64,000 nt of DNA from Hermatobates lingyangjiaoensis (taxonomy: Eukaryota > Arthropoda > Insecta > Hemiptera > Hermatobatidae). Shown here one piece after another: positions 41,501-47,508 of this stretch (positions within the stretch are counted from its first letter, which is position 1; each line of letters starts with the position of its first letter). The stretch covers positions 1,295,501-1,359,500 of the forward strand of contig JAPFBL010000104.1 in NCBI GenBank assembly GCA_026182355.1, in the 5' to 3' direction. The notes beneath the pieces were generated by a model. That model did no database searches and was not told the DNA's origin. It saw nothing but the letters and a program-made list of their open reading frames with translations. Position numbers and translations under genes: made by a program.

Positions 41501-44038
41501 ATTTTTTATTAAAAAAAAGTTGACGGTATAAAAAGAATAAAGGATTGGATATTTGAAAGGATAAAGGGTAAAGAATTATCTCAACTTCGAATAAGCAATT
41601 TTATCACTTAACACGGTTTAATTTTTTCCAAGCAGTCTTTTCATTCAAGACAGTTACTTTTGGTTTATCGGCTTTAGTATATTTTATCGTATAATTCTTT
41701 TAAAGTTTTAGAATAAGAGTCGATAAAATGTTTAAGTACTTTGTCAACTTCGTTCTTTTCTATAAGTCCATAAATGAATCATTCTTTTAAAATGTTTAAA
41801 TTATCAAAATCTATATTTTTTTTGTAATTTTTCTGCATTTCAATAACCTTTGGCCACCTGAATATAATTTATTTTTCTAGTTGTAGGAACAATATTTAAA
41901 CCTGATTAGAGTAAGGGAAAGTAATGCAAAGATAAATTTTGACTATGAATGAAATTTAACCGAAATGTAATCTACATCAACGTTTTGTTATTACAACTTC
42001 GACTCGTTTCAAAACTTAGTTAGTGTTCATGCTCAGGTTACATCTACAATATAAAATATGAACAGAAAAACCGAAATTGAGTACAGAAAAATTGACTAAA
42101 GTAAACCTAAAAAGAGGTACATGCCTGGCTTTGTAAGGATATGTGGAGTGTTCAAGGAGTGTCAGGACAATAGGGTACAGAGTGATATAAGAAGGGGCAG
42201 AATCCCGTATGATATTGAAATAAGACACCATGCTAATATAAACTAAAAGAAACCAAACCCTTAAAGCTATACCATCTCAACTAAATTAATGTAATTTTAA
42301 ACATTTTTAACTCTTGTAATTCTAAATATTTTAGAAGTACCAACAATAATAATATTTCCTCTCATACCTTTTGTAACATTTCATCTCACAAAAACGTAGG
42401 TCTGAATCAACTAAGAACATTGATTTAATTAATATTAACCGCAAGTTTTATGAGATTGTGACCTTTGAGGTCTTTGAAAATAACAAATTAATACCAATTC
42501 TTCTTCATGCTTGAATGAACAACTCCCTGAATGCCCCACAGTTTTAAAATTATTGATTGTATATGTTTTGACATTGAATGTTAATTTGTGACTGGATTTT
42601 CCTTCTTGTTTTTATTAATTACTTACACATCGATGATAGAAAGGACTAATGCACTGTCCCATCGATTGGCTTTCCTTCTATTATATATATGTTGGTATAT
42701 AAATGTATTGATATACTATGAGTGTAGTGACGACACTTAATGCAAAAGGATGTGTGTCAATGATTGTTCCCCTTTTCAGAGGTCAGAAGCTCCTTTCTGT
42801 ATGTGACACTGAGAAATTTAATCAAAACCAGTATTTTTTCCTAGTAGAGCATAAATAATCAGTCAGTACGCACTACGTCGAACTTTTAGACCTAAAATCA
42901 AATACACATGCACCAAGTTATATTCTAAATAACAAAAACTTAACTGAACGAATGTGTAGATTTTTTCCCTTCCTGAGCCTCCCATTACCTGAAATAGATT
43001 GCAAACCATTTTTTGCGTCTCCCTGCTATTAACACTTTAAAGAGCAATCTTTCATTAACAGGATGACCTGGACTCCTTCCAACTTGAGAGATGGAGTTAG
43101 CAATCACGTATATTTCTAATTTATGGCCCAGTTTTGAGCCTTTTCACTTTTAATTTATCCCCATATGCATGATATATTCAATTCCTCTTCTGAATTATAA
43201 CTCCTACAAAAAAATTGAAACCGACATGTAAACTGTATTCCAATTTTTAGTTAACCTGATAATAAATATATTTCCATTTAGAATGGGGAATGAAATAATT
43301 TTTCATTATTAATATATTGAGGAAAAGCAAATCATCATGTATTCGCCCTCCAAGTGTCTGGTCGCTCCAGAACGTGTAAGATACTGACTTTGGCTAATTA
43401 GTGAGTTAGTTTTTCAGTTTACTTTTTGCTATTTACAAATATTTTAATTATTTTTATATGCAATATGGAGGTTGAATATATTGGCTTCTAATCGAAATTT
43501 CGATATCGACCTATGAACGGAATACATGTTTTGAGGTCCCTGGAGCCCAACAAAATATCTTTGTAATAGACTTTTGTAATTGGTCTGTGTGTTTGTTTGT
43601 GTATGTGAGCGTGATACCTCAAAAACTGTAAGAGTTAGGTTCAATAAATTTATATTTATGATATTGTTAATCCAACTGTTCGTGAGCAATATTTTGTACT
43701 TTTTAAGGGCGTATTCGATAAGGATAAATAGTCTTCTTTTTGTGGTTTAGTTCAAATCAGTCTATACAATTTCCCTGATATAGTATTTGACATGTGAAAT
43801 TTGCATTTAACGTGTACTTTATGATTTATTGTTTTTATTATAGTTAAATATCAATAACCTTGTTATTGCATTAATATACTTTGTATGTGAAACATAGATT
43901 GATGCCAGTACAAAATTCCCGTACTGACGTTCCACGGAAAATCACGTCCGAAATACACCTTGAGTTTCAAGAAAGTAGGTTGGCAAATTTCCCCTCCGCT
44001 ATCACGCTCTCTCTCTTTTTCTGTGTGTGTGTGTGTGT

Positions 44039-44080
<42 letters not shown>

Positions 44081-46957
44081 TTGTGTTATCTGAGCTTGTT
44101 TGAGCATGGCATCTGAAGAATCAGAGGTTATAATTACCAAACTTCATACTAAGTTGCTTCTAACCCTGGATTGGAAGAGCCATCTAGGAAACAATATTTT
44201 AAAAGTGCCTTTTGCTGAATAAATATTGGATATCTGTTCCATTGTGCTTTCGTTTGTCGTTTTTAAATTCAATTTCAGAGTTTAAGTTATTTAATAATGT
44301 AAATGTGTCTTATTAAAGAAACATTTAATAAGACACATTTAATATTTAACACATTTAATTTAATTTATAGCAGTAAAGATATAATGCTCTCTGTATGATA
44401 AGGAACCTCATTAAGTGTGAGTTCTATTGAAGGATGAGTGAAATAATTTTATGTCAAAGTAGTTATTAATAAACTTCATAATTGCTCTTAAGAAAGTATT
44501 CCAACTTTTATTGATTTTGACTATGATTTACCTAAAACCTTTAACCTTTTCACCTCTTATGGCTATTGTCTCGTATTCAGCCTGAATGTATTGGGAGTAT
44601 TCTAACTTTTCTAGATAGAGTCTGAATTATTCGTATGATGATTATTTCACTTTGTATAAACGATAGATAAAAGAAAATTGCGGATGATATTTCTCATATA
44701 TTTTTAAATTCTTATTTGGATCTCTATAAATTTAGTTTTAGTCGGAGTGATTTTATTAGACTGAATAGTGCTTGTTAGAGCCGCTGTTATTCTGCTTCCT
44801 TCTTCATTCATTCATTAATTGAGTCCTTGACAAAATTGTGATGTGTTCAAAAAGGCTCCAGACCGCAGAAGATTTGTTTGGCTCCAACATTTTCCACTTG
44901 GAGCACTGCCACATTCCCTTGTATTCCCTTGTGTACAGATACCCACATAAGAGTTACACTACTGTTGGTTTTATTATTAATTTTTGACTCATACAAGGAC
45001 CCCTTTCTTGAAATCACGATGCATCCAGTGTGAATGTCATTTGACAAACATACATACACACTGCTCTCTGTATGATAAGGAACCTCACTAATTGTGAGTT
45101 ATATTGAAGCATGAGTGAAATAATTTTATGTCAAAGTAGTTATTAATTTTCAGAATGGGCTCAATAGGCTTTACTAGAAGCTATAAATTACTAAGCATTT
45201 ATGTTACATATTACTTTACCATAAGCAAAGTATAAACATCATGTACAAAATCCTATGTTTTGAGGTTTCCAAAGTATTTTTTTTTGGGATGATAACTGTG
45301 TGTGTGAGAAGGGGGGTGTGTGTGGTTGGGTGAGTGTTGGCAAGCTATGACCCATGAATCTAAGTCATATTTTATAAAGAAATGGGCCCTATAGTGTAAA
45401 TAAGTTCAATTGTCTGGGGCGAGGTTATTGTTTTGGGTAAATCAGCACTAATTTATATATAGATAAATGAATCCACAAACTATAGAATAGATTTCAGTAA
45501 TGTTGCAAAACACTATTAGTGTAAGCCTTGGATCTCCACATTTGTGAACACTAAAGGATTTCCTCAGAGAGGTGTGCTATCTCTACTAATCTAATGATTA
45601 GTTTCACTCAATACTCTACTTATATGATTAGGGTTCTGATACTCAAGGGTATTCAGAAGACTAATGTTTGGTGAAATTGTCTTTCATATGACGTAGCATG
45701 CTCCGGAAATTTTCGATAGTTAGGTAAAAGAGAAATGTCAGGTTATAAATCTACTTAAAAGGATCTTTTACCATTCTGAAGGATAAAGAAGATTATATGA
45801 AATAGTTTGTTTCAGTGGTAGAATAAGTAAAAGCCTAGATGTAGTGTATGATAGCAGTAATGCTATGAGGAGGTATGTTTCAGTGGAAGGGACACGACGG
45901 GCTGGTGCTGACAGTGGCTTGGAGTGGAGTCAGTGGCCTGATTGTCTCTGGGGGAGAGGACTGCCGGTACAAGGTAAGTCTTACATTCTCTTCAAGACAA
46001 TACTCCAATTACTTTCATAAATGAATTACAGTCCATGTATCACCATCTAATTATATTTCTACTATCACCAAATTGTTTAAGGTGATCTTTTATCCTTTTA
46101 GGGACGGGTATTGAAATATAGGTGGAAATTTTTGTTACCATAGTGCTCTTCTCTGTGCTTTCATTGAGGTTTACTTGGTGAAATTGCAAAAACTTCATCA
46201 GAGTATTATTCGCCAAAATATATTTTCAATTTTATTATTTTCAATATTTGACGCTTCGACATGTTTTGAGTCCCCATGACTCAAACATATCAAACATACA
46301 TACATCAGGATAGCGTATGAGTAGTTTGCTACTCGTGTTCGATTTTTGCTGTTTGCTTATGAAATAATTTTATAAATCATTATTAAAGAATATCTGTCTA
46401 TAATGATTGAGTCCATGAGATGATCTAGAGCCAAAGACTTGGATATGTGCATGCTCTGAAGCTTTTAAGGTGGTATGTTAGTTAAAGTGGTAGCTTGATA
46501 AGGGATTTGAACATCGAAGCAGTAAAGCTAAAGTCCAGTCATATTCAGGATACTAGTTTAGATTAATAGTTGTAGCATGGTTGCTAATCCTATTAGTTTT
46601 TCTAGGTCTCTAAGCAATTTCAATATTAAATAAATAATAAGGCCTGAAGAAAACGATTTCAGAGAAATACAGTCAATTATTTAATTTTATTTCAATTAAG
46701 TCAATTATTAACTGTACAGTCAAGGATACTATATGAAAATATGTATATGACGCTGGTGGGTGGGTTATAGAAACCGAACTCATCATCTTCCTTGCACTGC
46801 AGAGGGTTTTTTGTCACAGGTGTGGGACGGATTTGGCCGGCCAGTCTTCAGCTCCACCCCACATGAACACCCCATCACCTCGCTAGCTTGGTCACCCTGT
46901 GGGTCCCTTTTCGCTGTCGGAGCTTTCAATACACTTCGCCTATGTGACAAAACAGGG
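4918..46957 (+). CDS. IFT80: IFT80, intraflagellar transport protein 80, partial (four internal exons)
   Basis: IFT80 is a WD-repeat subunit of the peripheral part of the IFT-B complex, which carries cargo along ciliary microtubules. The coding sequence is join(4918..5028, 16345..16523, 45884..45973, 46820..46957). Every junction has an AG acceptor and a GT donor, and the phases agree (1, 0, 0), so the spliced frame is open throughout, giving about 174 residues. It reads from GRFHLIGK through [43 protein letters not shown] and [12 protein letters not shown] to LRLCDKTG. This follows the order of the family's first beta-propeller, roughly residues 100-275 of a protein of about 780. The exons are clearly GC-richer than their surroundings. 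The N-terminal ~100 residues lie upstream of the window and the exons after LRLCDKTG were not found. Identification rests on recalled family sequence, not a search. Confidence 0.92.
5029..5584. other. IFT80 intron, mostly featureless
   Basis: Near 5428-5460 a CTGAGGA...GAAAC arrangement resembles a much decayed hammerhead-like core like those listed elsewhere, but helix II is not supported. Otherwise nothing is recognised. Confidence 0.35.
5585..5716 (-). mobile_element. PLE terminal-repeat fragment (family D) with decayed hammerhead-like core
   Basis: The sequence is alignable by eye with 41304-41450: both share AACTAAATTC.CAGAAAG, then a core with TCATCAGGT, then matching downstream sequence. 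Read on the minus strand it contains CTGATGA and, after a short gap, GAAATATAGTA. That is the order of a hammerhead core, but pairing in helix II is poor. Confidence 0.5.
5717..6234. other. Intronic AT-rich DNA, nothing recognised
   Basis: No gene, terminal repeat or foldback seen. Confidence 0.45.
6235..6413. repeat. Foldback element carrying a hammerhead-like core
   Basis: Two arms of about 78 bp (6235-6313 and 6336-6413) are inverted copies around a spacer of about 22 bp. The right arm holds an intact hammerhead-like core on the + strand. The left arm holds a mutated inverted copy. This is a head-to-head pair of PLE-type terminal repeats without coding sequence. Confidence 0.75.
6348..6374 (+). 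ncRNA. Hammerhead-ribozyme-like core
   Basis: CTGAAGA, one extra A, helix II GAACAC/GTGTTC with loop TAC, then GAAA, followed by a self-complementary ACGCGT that could form helix III and a T in the cleavage-site position. All conserved core residues are present. The extra nucleotide before helix II departs from the textbook core. Activity is inferred, not shown. Confidence 0.6.
6414..7464. other. Intronic AT-rich DNA, nothing recognised
   Basis: AT-rich sequence with long A and T runs. A 63-codon open frame at 6529-6720 is low-complexity and not credible as a gene. Confidence 0.45.
7465..7570 (-). mobile_element. PLE terminal-repeat fragment (family B) with hammerhead-like core
   Basis: It shares AAACCACAATATGAAATGGG, AAGATCTTTCAACCGTAA and TTCGTCAGAGTC with copies at 11655-11760 and 41098-41276. 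The minus-strand core (7525-7553) is CTGACGA, an extra A, a GACCG/CGGTT-type helix II and GAAA, then AGATCT for helix III. Confidence 0.6.
7571..8829. other. Intronic AT-rich DNA, possible decayed repeat at 8010-8065
   Basis: Near 8010-8065 a stretch resembles the right flank of the foldback at 23877-24037 (TTTATAATAAT..., then TTTACTAACC, then AATATGCAT). It may be another decayed copy. Nothing else recognised. Confidence 0.35.
8830..9222. mobile_element. Second Tigger-like short element
   Basis: The ends CAGTAGAACTTTGTAAG and ...GGGAGGTTCTACCG are imperfect inverted complements. The interior repeats the TACGAG/CTCGTA theme of this group. TA follows the right end; the left flank is changed. 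No transposase coding. It differs in length and sequence from the element at 2901-3563. Confidence 0.65.
9223..10399. other. Intronic AT-rich DNA, nothing recognised
   Basis: Contains an AT palindrome of ATTATTAATAATTATTAATT type near 9270-9302. No coding support for the open frame at 9831-10031. Confidence 0.45.
10400..11640 (+). mobile_element. PLE-1, 5'-truncated Penelope-like element with inverted end repeat
   Basis: The coding remnant on the + strand is bounded by inverted copies of one terminal sequence. The left copy (10400-10465, minus sense) and right copy (11578-11640, plus sense) share CCGAAACGT.GGCAACGAGA, then TTTATCCTAGAAAATT. The right copy keeps GAAAC preceded by a degraded CTATGAAA, so a hammerhead-like core is partly preserved. 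A (TA)n tract follows immediately. The reverse transcriptase palm is missing, so only the thumb-like region and endonuclease remain. Confidence 0.75.
10572..11267 (+). pseudogene. PLE-1 reverse transcriptase C-terminal part and GIY-YIG endonuclease remnant
   Basis: PLEs encode one polyprotein with a reverse transcriptase followed by a GIY-YIG nuclease that cuts the target. Here the frame starts in the RT thumb-like region ([36 protein letters not shown]). It runs through FPYVEGL and [15 protein letters not shown] into the nuclease, with [23 protein letters not shown] stop at 11034-11036 replaces the residue after the Arg motif. The same frame then continues with [19 protein letters not shown] to a terminal TGA at 11265. 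Without the catalytic palm and with an internal stop it is inactive. The CKDC-type region and lack of a CGRRGC finger separate it from PLE-2 and PLE-4. Confidence 0.8.
11655..11760 (-). mobile_element. PLE terminal-repeat fragment (family B) with hammerhead-like core
   Basis: Close match to 7465-7570. The minus-strand core spans 11709-11737 (CTGACGA ... GAAA). It lies between two (TA)n tracts (about 11647 and 11808). Confidence 0.6.
11987..12008 (-). ncRNA. Hammerhead-ribozyme-like core in PLE-2 end repeat
   Basis: Minus strand: CTGATGA, extra C, GAC-GATT-GTC helix II, GAAA. The second repeat of the element carries the same core at 13088-13109, but with CCGATGA, a change in an invariant base that should abolish cleavage. 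Confidence 0.5.
12310..12972 (-). pseudogene. PLE-2 zinc finger and GIY-YIG endonuclease
   Basis: The frame is open for about 220 codons. It begins with a linker containing [20 protein letters not shown], continues to a Cys motif CGRRGCQTC, then the GIY-YIG nuclease: [43 protein letters not shown] and the C-terminal [20 protein letters not shown], ending at the stop at 12310. The reverse transcriptase is absent: the element is 5'-truncated at the (TA)n tract. The nuclease part itself shows no frameshift or stop. Same lineage as PLE-4, clearly diverged from it. Confidence 0.82.
12976..13029. repeat. (TA)n microsatellite
   Basis: Twenty-seven TA units, separating the truncated 5' end of PLE-2 from the upstream copy of its terminal repeat. 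Confidence 0.95.
13146..15637. other. Intronic AT-rich DNA, nothing recognised
   Basis: A short (TA)n follows the PLE. Open frames at 14211-14393 and 14830-15021 have no splice-site or family support. Confidence 0.45.
15638..15899. mobile_element. Short non-autonomous hAT-like element
   Basis: The left end CAGGGTTTTCTAAGG and the right end TTGGGAAACTCTC form imperfect terminal inverted repeats of hAT type. The flanks CCTTAGAT (15630-15637) and CCTTAGAG (15900-15907) match at 7 of 8 positions, consistent with the 8-bp target duplication of hAT transposons. At 262 bp it cannot encode a transposase. Confidence 0.62.
15900..16344. other. End of intron A-B
   Basis: AT-rich; supplies the polypyrimidine tract and acceptor of exon B. 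Nothing else recognised. Confidence 0.5.
16345..16523 (+). CDS. IFT80: IFT80 internal exon B (179 bp)
   Basis: The acceptor is TTTTCTTTAAG and the donor is AGG|GTAAGA. The first two bases finish the Gly codon left by exon A. It then reads [17 protein letters not shown], continues through SWAPD and ends [13 protein letters not shown]. This is a complete WD blade ending at the conserved IIKPL-type strand. The exon ends in phase 0, where homologues continue with Trp-Lys-x-His-Asp-Gly, exactly what exon C begins with 29.4 kb downstream. Confidence 0.92.
16524..17106. other. Start of the 29-kb IFT80 intron, nothing recognised
   Basis: Begins with a strong GTAAGA donor. AT-rich otherwise. Confidence 0.45.
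17107..17212. repeat. 31-bp minisatellite, about 3.4 copies
   Basis: Units start at 17107, 17138, 17169 and 17200 (partial). Each contains TTAGAGTTTGGTTTAGAGG followed by TTCAGAAAGGTC. The full units are identical by eye. Confidence 0.9.
17213..19727. other. Intronic DNA without a supported gene
   Basis: Around 18231-18402 all three of several overlapping frames are open on both strands, and the sequence is less AT-rich, with a Cys-containing + frame. No splice borders or family match were seen, so a fossil repeat is more likely. 18000-18070 and 18630-18690 share short similar stretches (GAAGACCT). Confidence 0.35.
19728..21323 (+). repeat. 1.6-kb dispersed repeat, copy 1 of a head-to-tail pair
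   Basis: The copy begins AAATCTGGAGTGGCC and ends with a palindromic ACTTTACTTATAGTAAAGT and AAAA. A (CCCA)n/(CA)n tract lies about 130 bp before the end (around 21172-21205). No long open frame, so it is non-autonomous or non-coding. Copy 2 abuts it directly. Other fragments share this 3' end at 33056-33150, 45211-45460 (inverted), 50200-50590 and 53030-53526. Candidate classes are a retroposon (fixed 3' end, variable 5' ends) or a Helentron-type element (internal microsatellite, terminal hairpin, tandem arrangement). Confidence 0.75.
21324..22953 (+). repeat. 1.6-kb dispersed repeat, copy 2 of a head-to-tail pair
   Basis: Same start, interior and end as copy 1 with scattered substitutions and small indels spread over the whole length. 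One is a segment around 21925-21955 that copy 1 lacks. The divergence means the duplication is not recent, or the two inserted independently at the same junction. The last ~90 bp before the end are almost identical between copies. Confidence 0.75.
22954..23876. other. Intronic AT-rich DNA, nothing recognised
   Basis: No gene or repeat structure recognised. Confidence 0.45.
23877..24037. repeat. Foldback (hairpin) element of about 160 bp
   Basis: Two arms of about 70 bp pair with few mismatches. Outer parts share ATATGCTATTATTAT, the inner part CATACCTCGTCTATCGC, and the loop is short. The GTCATACCTCG core recurs in the terminal repeats of the element at 54759-54962, linking them as one family. 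No coding capacity; an open frame crossing it is an artefact of the hairpin. Confidence 0.7.
24038..28436. other. 4.4 kb of intronic DNA without supported features
   Basis: AT-rich. 24780-24910 faintly resembles the end of the 1.6-kb repeat family (CCTCAAAATGTGTAAATC) and may be an ancient copy. Short open frames at 26226-26408 and 27128-27446 have no domain or splice support. Confidence 0.35.
28437..28539. repeat. Small inverted repeat
   Basis: Arms of about 38 bp (28437-28475, 28500-28539) share TGTGTTGATCTCTTT and its complement, with a spacer of about 25 bp. Probably a foldback element remnant. Confidence 0.6.
28566..28945 (-). mobile_element. PLE family A 3' end fragment with hammerhead-like core
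   Basis: Matches the 3' untranslated region and terminal repeat of PLE-4 (compare 32053-32440 and 34760-35165). The minus-strand core at 28682-28702 is CTGAAGA, extra C, GGT/ACC helix II, GAAA. Coding sequence is absent: only the last ~380 bp of an element remain. Confidence 0.7.
28950..29440 (-). mobile_element. PLE-3, 5'-truncated Penelope-like element with inverted end repeat
   Basis: A minus-strand endonuclease remnant has its 3' end towards 28950. An inverted copy of that same 3' end lies on its 5' side: about 75 bp at 28955-29030 (minus) reappears at 29325-29400 (plus), including TTTCGTTGTGTCTATCT. The plus copy continues into a degraded hammerhead-like core (29403-29435: CTGATAA, GCTA/TAGC helix II, AAAA). 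A long (TA)n tract follows at 29490. Confidence 0.68.
29085..29338 (-). pseudogene. PLE-3 GIY-YIG endonuclease remnant
   Basis: About 84 codons on the minus strand: [31 protein letters not shown], a TAA stop, then [19 protein letters not shown] and [13 protein letters not shown] before the terminal TGA at 29085. The [12 protein letters not shown] and EMLHI blocks are typical of the C-terminal half of the PLE nuclease. The catalytic N-terminal half and all of the reverse transcriptase are missing. It resembles the PLE-1 lineage more than the CGRRGC lineage. Confidence 0.65.
29490..29632. repeat. Long interrupted (TA)n tract
   Basis: About 140 bp of TA units with short interruptions, directly abutting the left outer end of the 8-kb palindrome. 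Confidence 0.95.
31571..31602 (+). ncRNA. Hammerhead-ribozyme-like core (left arm, family C)
   Basis: CTGAAGA, extra T, helix II GACATA/TATGTC with loop AATA, GAAA, then ACGT for helix III and C at the cleavage position. All core bases are intact. The identical core lies at 35594-35625 on the minus strand in the right arm. Confidence 0.62.
31683..31982. mobile_element. 300-bp foldback element, left-arm copy
   Basis: Terminal inverted repeats of about 98 bp (ATTTTGTTACACCTACCTTC inward) with a single visible mismatch enclose about 100 bp containing a GTA triplet run. It sits between (TA)n tracts. No transposase. Frames spanning it are hairpin artefacts. A second copy in the right arm is due to the palindrome, not a separate insertion. 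Confidence 0.75.
32457..33055 (-). pseudogene. PLE-4' truncated endonuclease in the left arm
   Basis: Minus-strand copy of the last ~200 codons of PLE-4: linker, CGRRGCLTC finger, GIY-YIG nuclease ([16 protein letters not shown]) and C-terminal [14 protein letters not shown]. It is open throughout and identical to 34162-34759 as far as I can read. It lacks any reverse transcriptase because the arm ends at 33055. Confidence 0.88.
33056..33150 (+). repeat. 3' end fragment of the 1.6-kb repeat family
   Basis: CCTCAAAACATGTAATTCCG, TCGAGATCGA and the terminal ACTTTACTTATAGTAAAGT match the ends of 19728-21323 and 21324-22953. It is joined abruptly to the inner end of the left arm. Short ATA/AAT repeats follow to about 33195. 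Confidence 0.8.
33197..33312 (-). pseudogene. PLE-5 endonuclease C-terminal fragment
   Basis: Minus strand: [20 protein letters not shown] followed by SPPGLNLYR and a stop at 33197. This is the last ~38 codons of a CGRRGC-lineage PLE, diverged from PLE-4 and closer to PLE-2. It is a separate, heavily 5'-truncated insertion lying in the palindrome spacer, next to a (TA)n tract at 33318. Confidence 0.75.
33330..33517 (-). mobile_element. Inverted terminal repeat of PLE-4 (family A) with hammerhead-like core
   Basis: Reverse complement of the element's 3' end at 34983-35165, placed on the 5' side of the coding sequence and joined to it directly at 33517. The minus-strand core at 33429-33450 is CTGAAGA, extra C, GGTT/AACC helix II, GAAA. 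The junction even supplies an in-frame ATG to the truncated reverse transcriptase. Confidence 0.8.
33517..34759 (+). pseudogene. PLE-4 reverse transcriptase, zinc finger and GIY-YIG endonuclease, 5'-truncated, one frameshift
   Basis: The frame opens within the reverse transcriptase: FYLQIKG, then [16 protein letters not shown], then the catalytic FIDDIFFIW box with both aspartates. Near 33770-33785, at a T-rich run, the frame shifts by one and resumes as [20 protein letters not shown]. It then stays open through the thumb region ([32 protein letters not shown]), a Ser/Pro linker, [20 protein letters not shown], the finger CGRRGCLTC and the nuclease ([63 protein letters not shown]). It stops at 34759. 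The N-terminal reverse transcriptase motifs are missing. It is the best preserved PLE here, of the finger-bearing EN+ type. The single frameshift suggests recent mobility or a recent loss. Confidence 0.85.
34760..35165 (+). mobile_element. PLE-4 3' untranslated region and terminal repeat
   Basis: A T-rich untranslated stretch is followed by the family A terminal repeat (about 34983-35165), ending TATTGAACTATATATA at a (TA)n tract. No poly(A) tail is seen, as expected for PLEs. Confidence 0.8.
35084..35105 (+). ncRNA. Hammerhead-ribozyme-like core in PLE-4 3' end
   Basis: CTGAAGA, extra C, helix II GGTT/AACC with a CA loop, GAAA, then an AT-rich helix III candidate. Mirror copies lie at 32111-32132 (left arm) and 33429-33450 (5' inverted repeat). 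Confidence 0.58.
35208..35505. mobile_element. 300-bp foldback element, right-arm copy
   Basis: Inverted counterpart of 31683-31982, with slightly different outermost bases where it meets (TA)n. Confidence 0.75.
35594..35625 (-). ncRNA. Hammerhead-ribozyme-like core (right arm, family C)
   Basis: Mirror copy of 31571-31602 with the same core, helix II and GAAACGTC end. Confidence 0.62.
37563..40140. other. Intronic AT-rich DNA beyond the palindrome
   Basis: 37563-37630 continues the repeat interrupted at the palindrome's outer edge (compare 30415-30470). 37810-37872 is an AT palindrome (ATTAATAATTAATATTAATA type). The phrase TGTGTAGACATCTATAC recurs around 38060-38180 in irregular spacing. 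No gene recognised. Confidence 0.4.
40141..40250 (+). mobile_element. PLE terminal-repeat fragment (family D) with hammerhead-like core
   Basis: CTGATGA at 40164-40170 and GAAATATAG at 40181 flank a short, weakly paired helix II. The downstream TTTCTGTGAATTAGTTTA is the complement of the start of 5585-5716. Confidence 0.45.
40868..41075. mobile_element. PLE terminal-repeat pair, family of the 47.6-48.9 kb palindrome
   Basis: The plus-sense part matches 48780-48912 (CTACAACGTGCTTGGTC, CCGAAAATTT, GTAAGTGTGTTTC). The left start is the inverted counterpart of the end (ACGAGTTCAAAATTGAAGA against its complement). The hammerhead-like core has lost CTGA (CTCAGGA). It ends at (TA)n. Confidence 0.6.
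41098..41276. repeat. Head-to-head PLE terminal repeats (family B)
   Basis: Arms of about 85 bp meet around 41188. The outer sequence CAAACCACAATATGAAATGG reappears inverted as CCCATTTCATACTGTGGT. Each arm holds the hammerhead-core region of family B. A (TA)n tract follows at 41279. Confidence 0.7.
41304..41450 (-). mobile_element. PLE terminal-repeat fragment (family D)
   Basis: Alignable with 5585-5716. The minus-strand core begins CTGATGAGGACTTAGTC, but the GAAA is changed to a TAA-containing sequence, so it is not a credible ribozyme. Confidence 0.5.
41451..43479. other. Intronic AT-rich DNA, nothing recognised
   Basis: No coding, splice or repeat structure recognised in this 2 kb. Confidence 0.45.
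43480..43690 (-). repeat. Possible diverged relative of the 1.6-kb repeat end
   Basis: Minus-sense similarity to the family's terminal region: TACATGTTTTGAGGTCC followed by a GT-rich stretch in the same order as in the full copies. The match fades beyond that. Confidence 0.35.
43691..44021. other. Intronic DNA, nothing recognised
   Basis: Ordinary AT-rich sequence leading into a (GT)n tract. Confidence 0.4.
44022..44080. repeat. (GT)n microsatellite
   Basis: About 29 GT units with one AT interruption. Confidence 0.95.
44384..44472 (+). repeat. Direct repeat, first copy (about 89 bp)
   Basis: Shares CTCTCTGTATGATAAGGAAC and ATAATTTTATGTCAAAGTAG with 45062-45150, with few differences. The two copies bracket the retroelement fragment at 44850-44963. 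Confidence 0.85.
44850..44963 (-). pseudogene. RNase H fragment of a non-LTR retrotransposon
   Basis: Minus strand: [15 protein letters not shown] followed by [20 protein letters not shown]. This resembles the W-V-P-G-H-x-G-I-x-G-N signature and the following helix of LINE-encoded RNase H. The Gly of the motif is Val and the usual acidic residues after Gly-Asn are lost. No reverse transcriptase is nearby. A short fossil. Confidence 0.6.
45062..45150 (+). repeat. Direct repeat, second copy (about 89 bp)
   Basis: See 44384-44472. The two copies start 678 bp apart. Confidence 0.85.
45211..45460 (-). repeat. 5'-truncated copy of the 1.6-kb repeat family, inverted
   Basis: Minus-sense copy. It begins at the family's terminal ACTTTGCTTATGGTAAAG variant and carries the GT/GGTGTG counterpart of the (CCCA)n/(CA)n tract and the ATGGGCCC block. 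It fades near 45460. Confidence 0.65.
45884..45973 (+). CDS. IFT80: IFT80 internal exon C (90 bp)
   Basis: Thirty codons between a TGTTTCAG acceptor and a consensus AAG|GTAAGT donor, phase 0 at both ends. The product reads [15 protein letters not shown] and ends [11 protein letters not shown], the WKAHDG blade of IFT80. It is too short to stand out as an open frame but fits precisely between exons B and D. Confidence 0.92.
46820..46957 (+). CDS. IFT80: IFT80 internal exon D (138 bp)
   Basis: Forty-six codons after TTTTGTCACAG, ending at GGG|GTAATT, phase 0. It begins [12 protein letters not shown], completing the WD dipeptide of the previous blade, and contains [12 protein letters not shown] and [16 protein letters not shown]. 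These are among the most diagnostic stretches of IFT80. Homologues continue with a Trp-Ser-Tyr exon. No such exon was recognised in the remaining 17 kb. Confidence 0.93.
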
Positions 46958-47508
46958 GTAATTTTTTTAATTTTTGCTAATTGCATTGTTTTTAATTTGT
47001 ATTTAATTAAACAGTTTCAGTAAAATCTGTTATTATATAAGGATATGGAAGAGTGTATCCATATATATTTTATTAAGTCAGCAGTTTTTTTTATTGAGCT
47101 TATACTTGTATTCATTTTATAATATGCACATTATATATTCTGCCAACACAATATATCACAAAAAATTACCATAATTTTGATTTTCGATTAATTATAGGTT
47201 AAACATAAAAAAACTGTGGGGTCCACGTTATAAGAATGATTTGTTTTGATTATTTGTTTCAATAATCTTTGTGGTTGCCAGCTGAAGCTCGACATTTCAG
47301 TGATGAATTCTGATAAATTTTGACGGCTTCGTAGAGATCTGTAGGTATATATATATATTACTGAAAATTATAGCAGTTTCTGCATTCACGACCTTTTTGT
47401 TCACAGATTCTAGCCTCCTGGCTATTATCTTTATCGTAGGTGGTAATCTATAAATCAGGTTTGCCAATGACATTGTCAAGTAGATAGGTCGGGTGAAAGA
47501 AAGAAATT

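Noticed and set aside
46200..46230. CTGATGA-like motif on the minus strand near 46195
   Set aside because: No complementary helix II and no GAAA in register.
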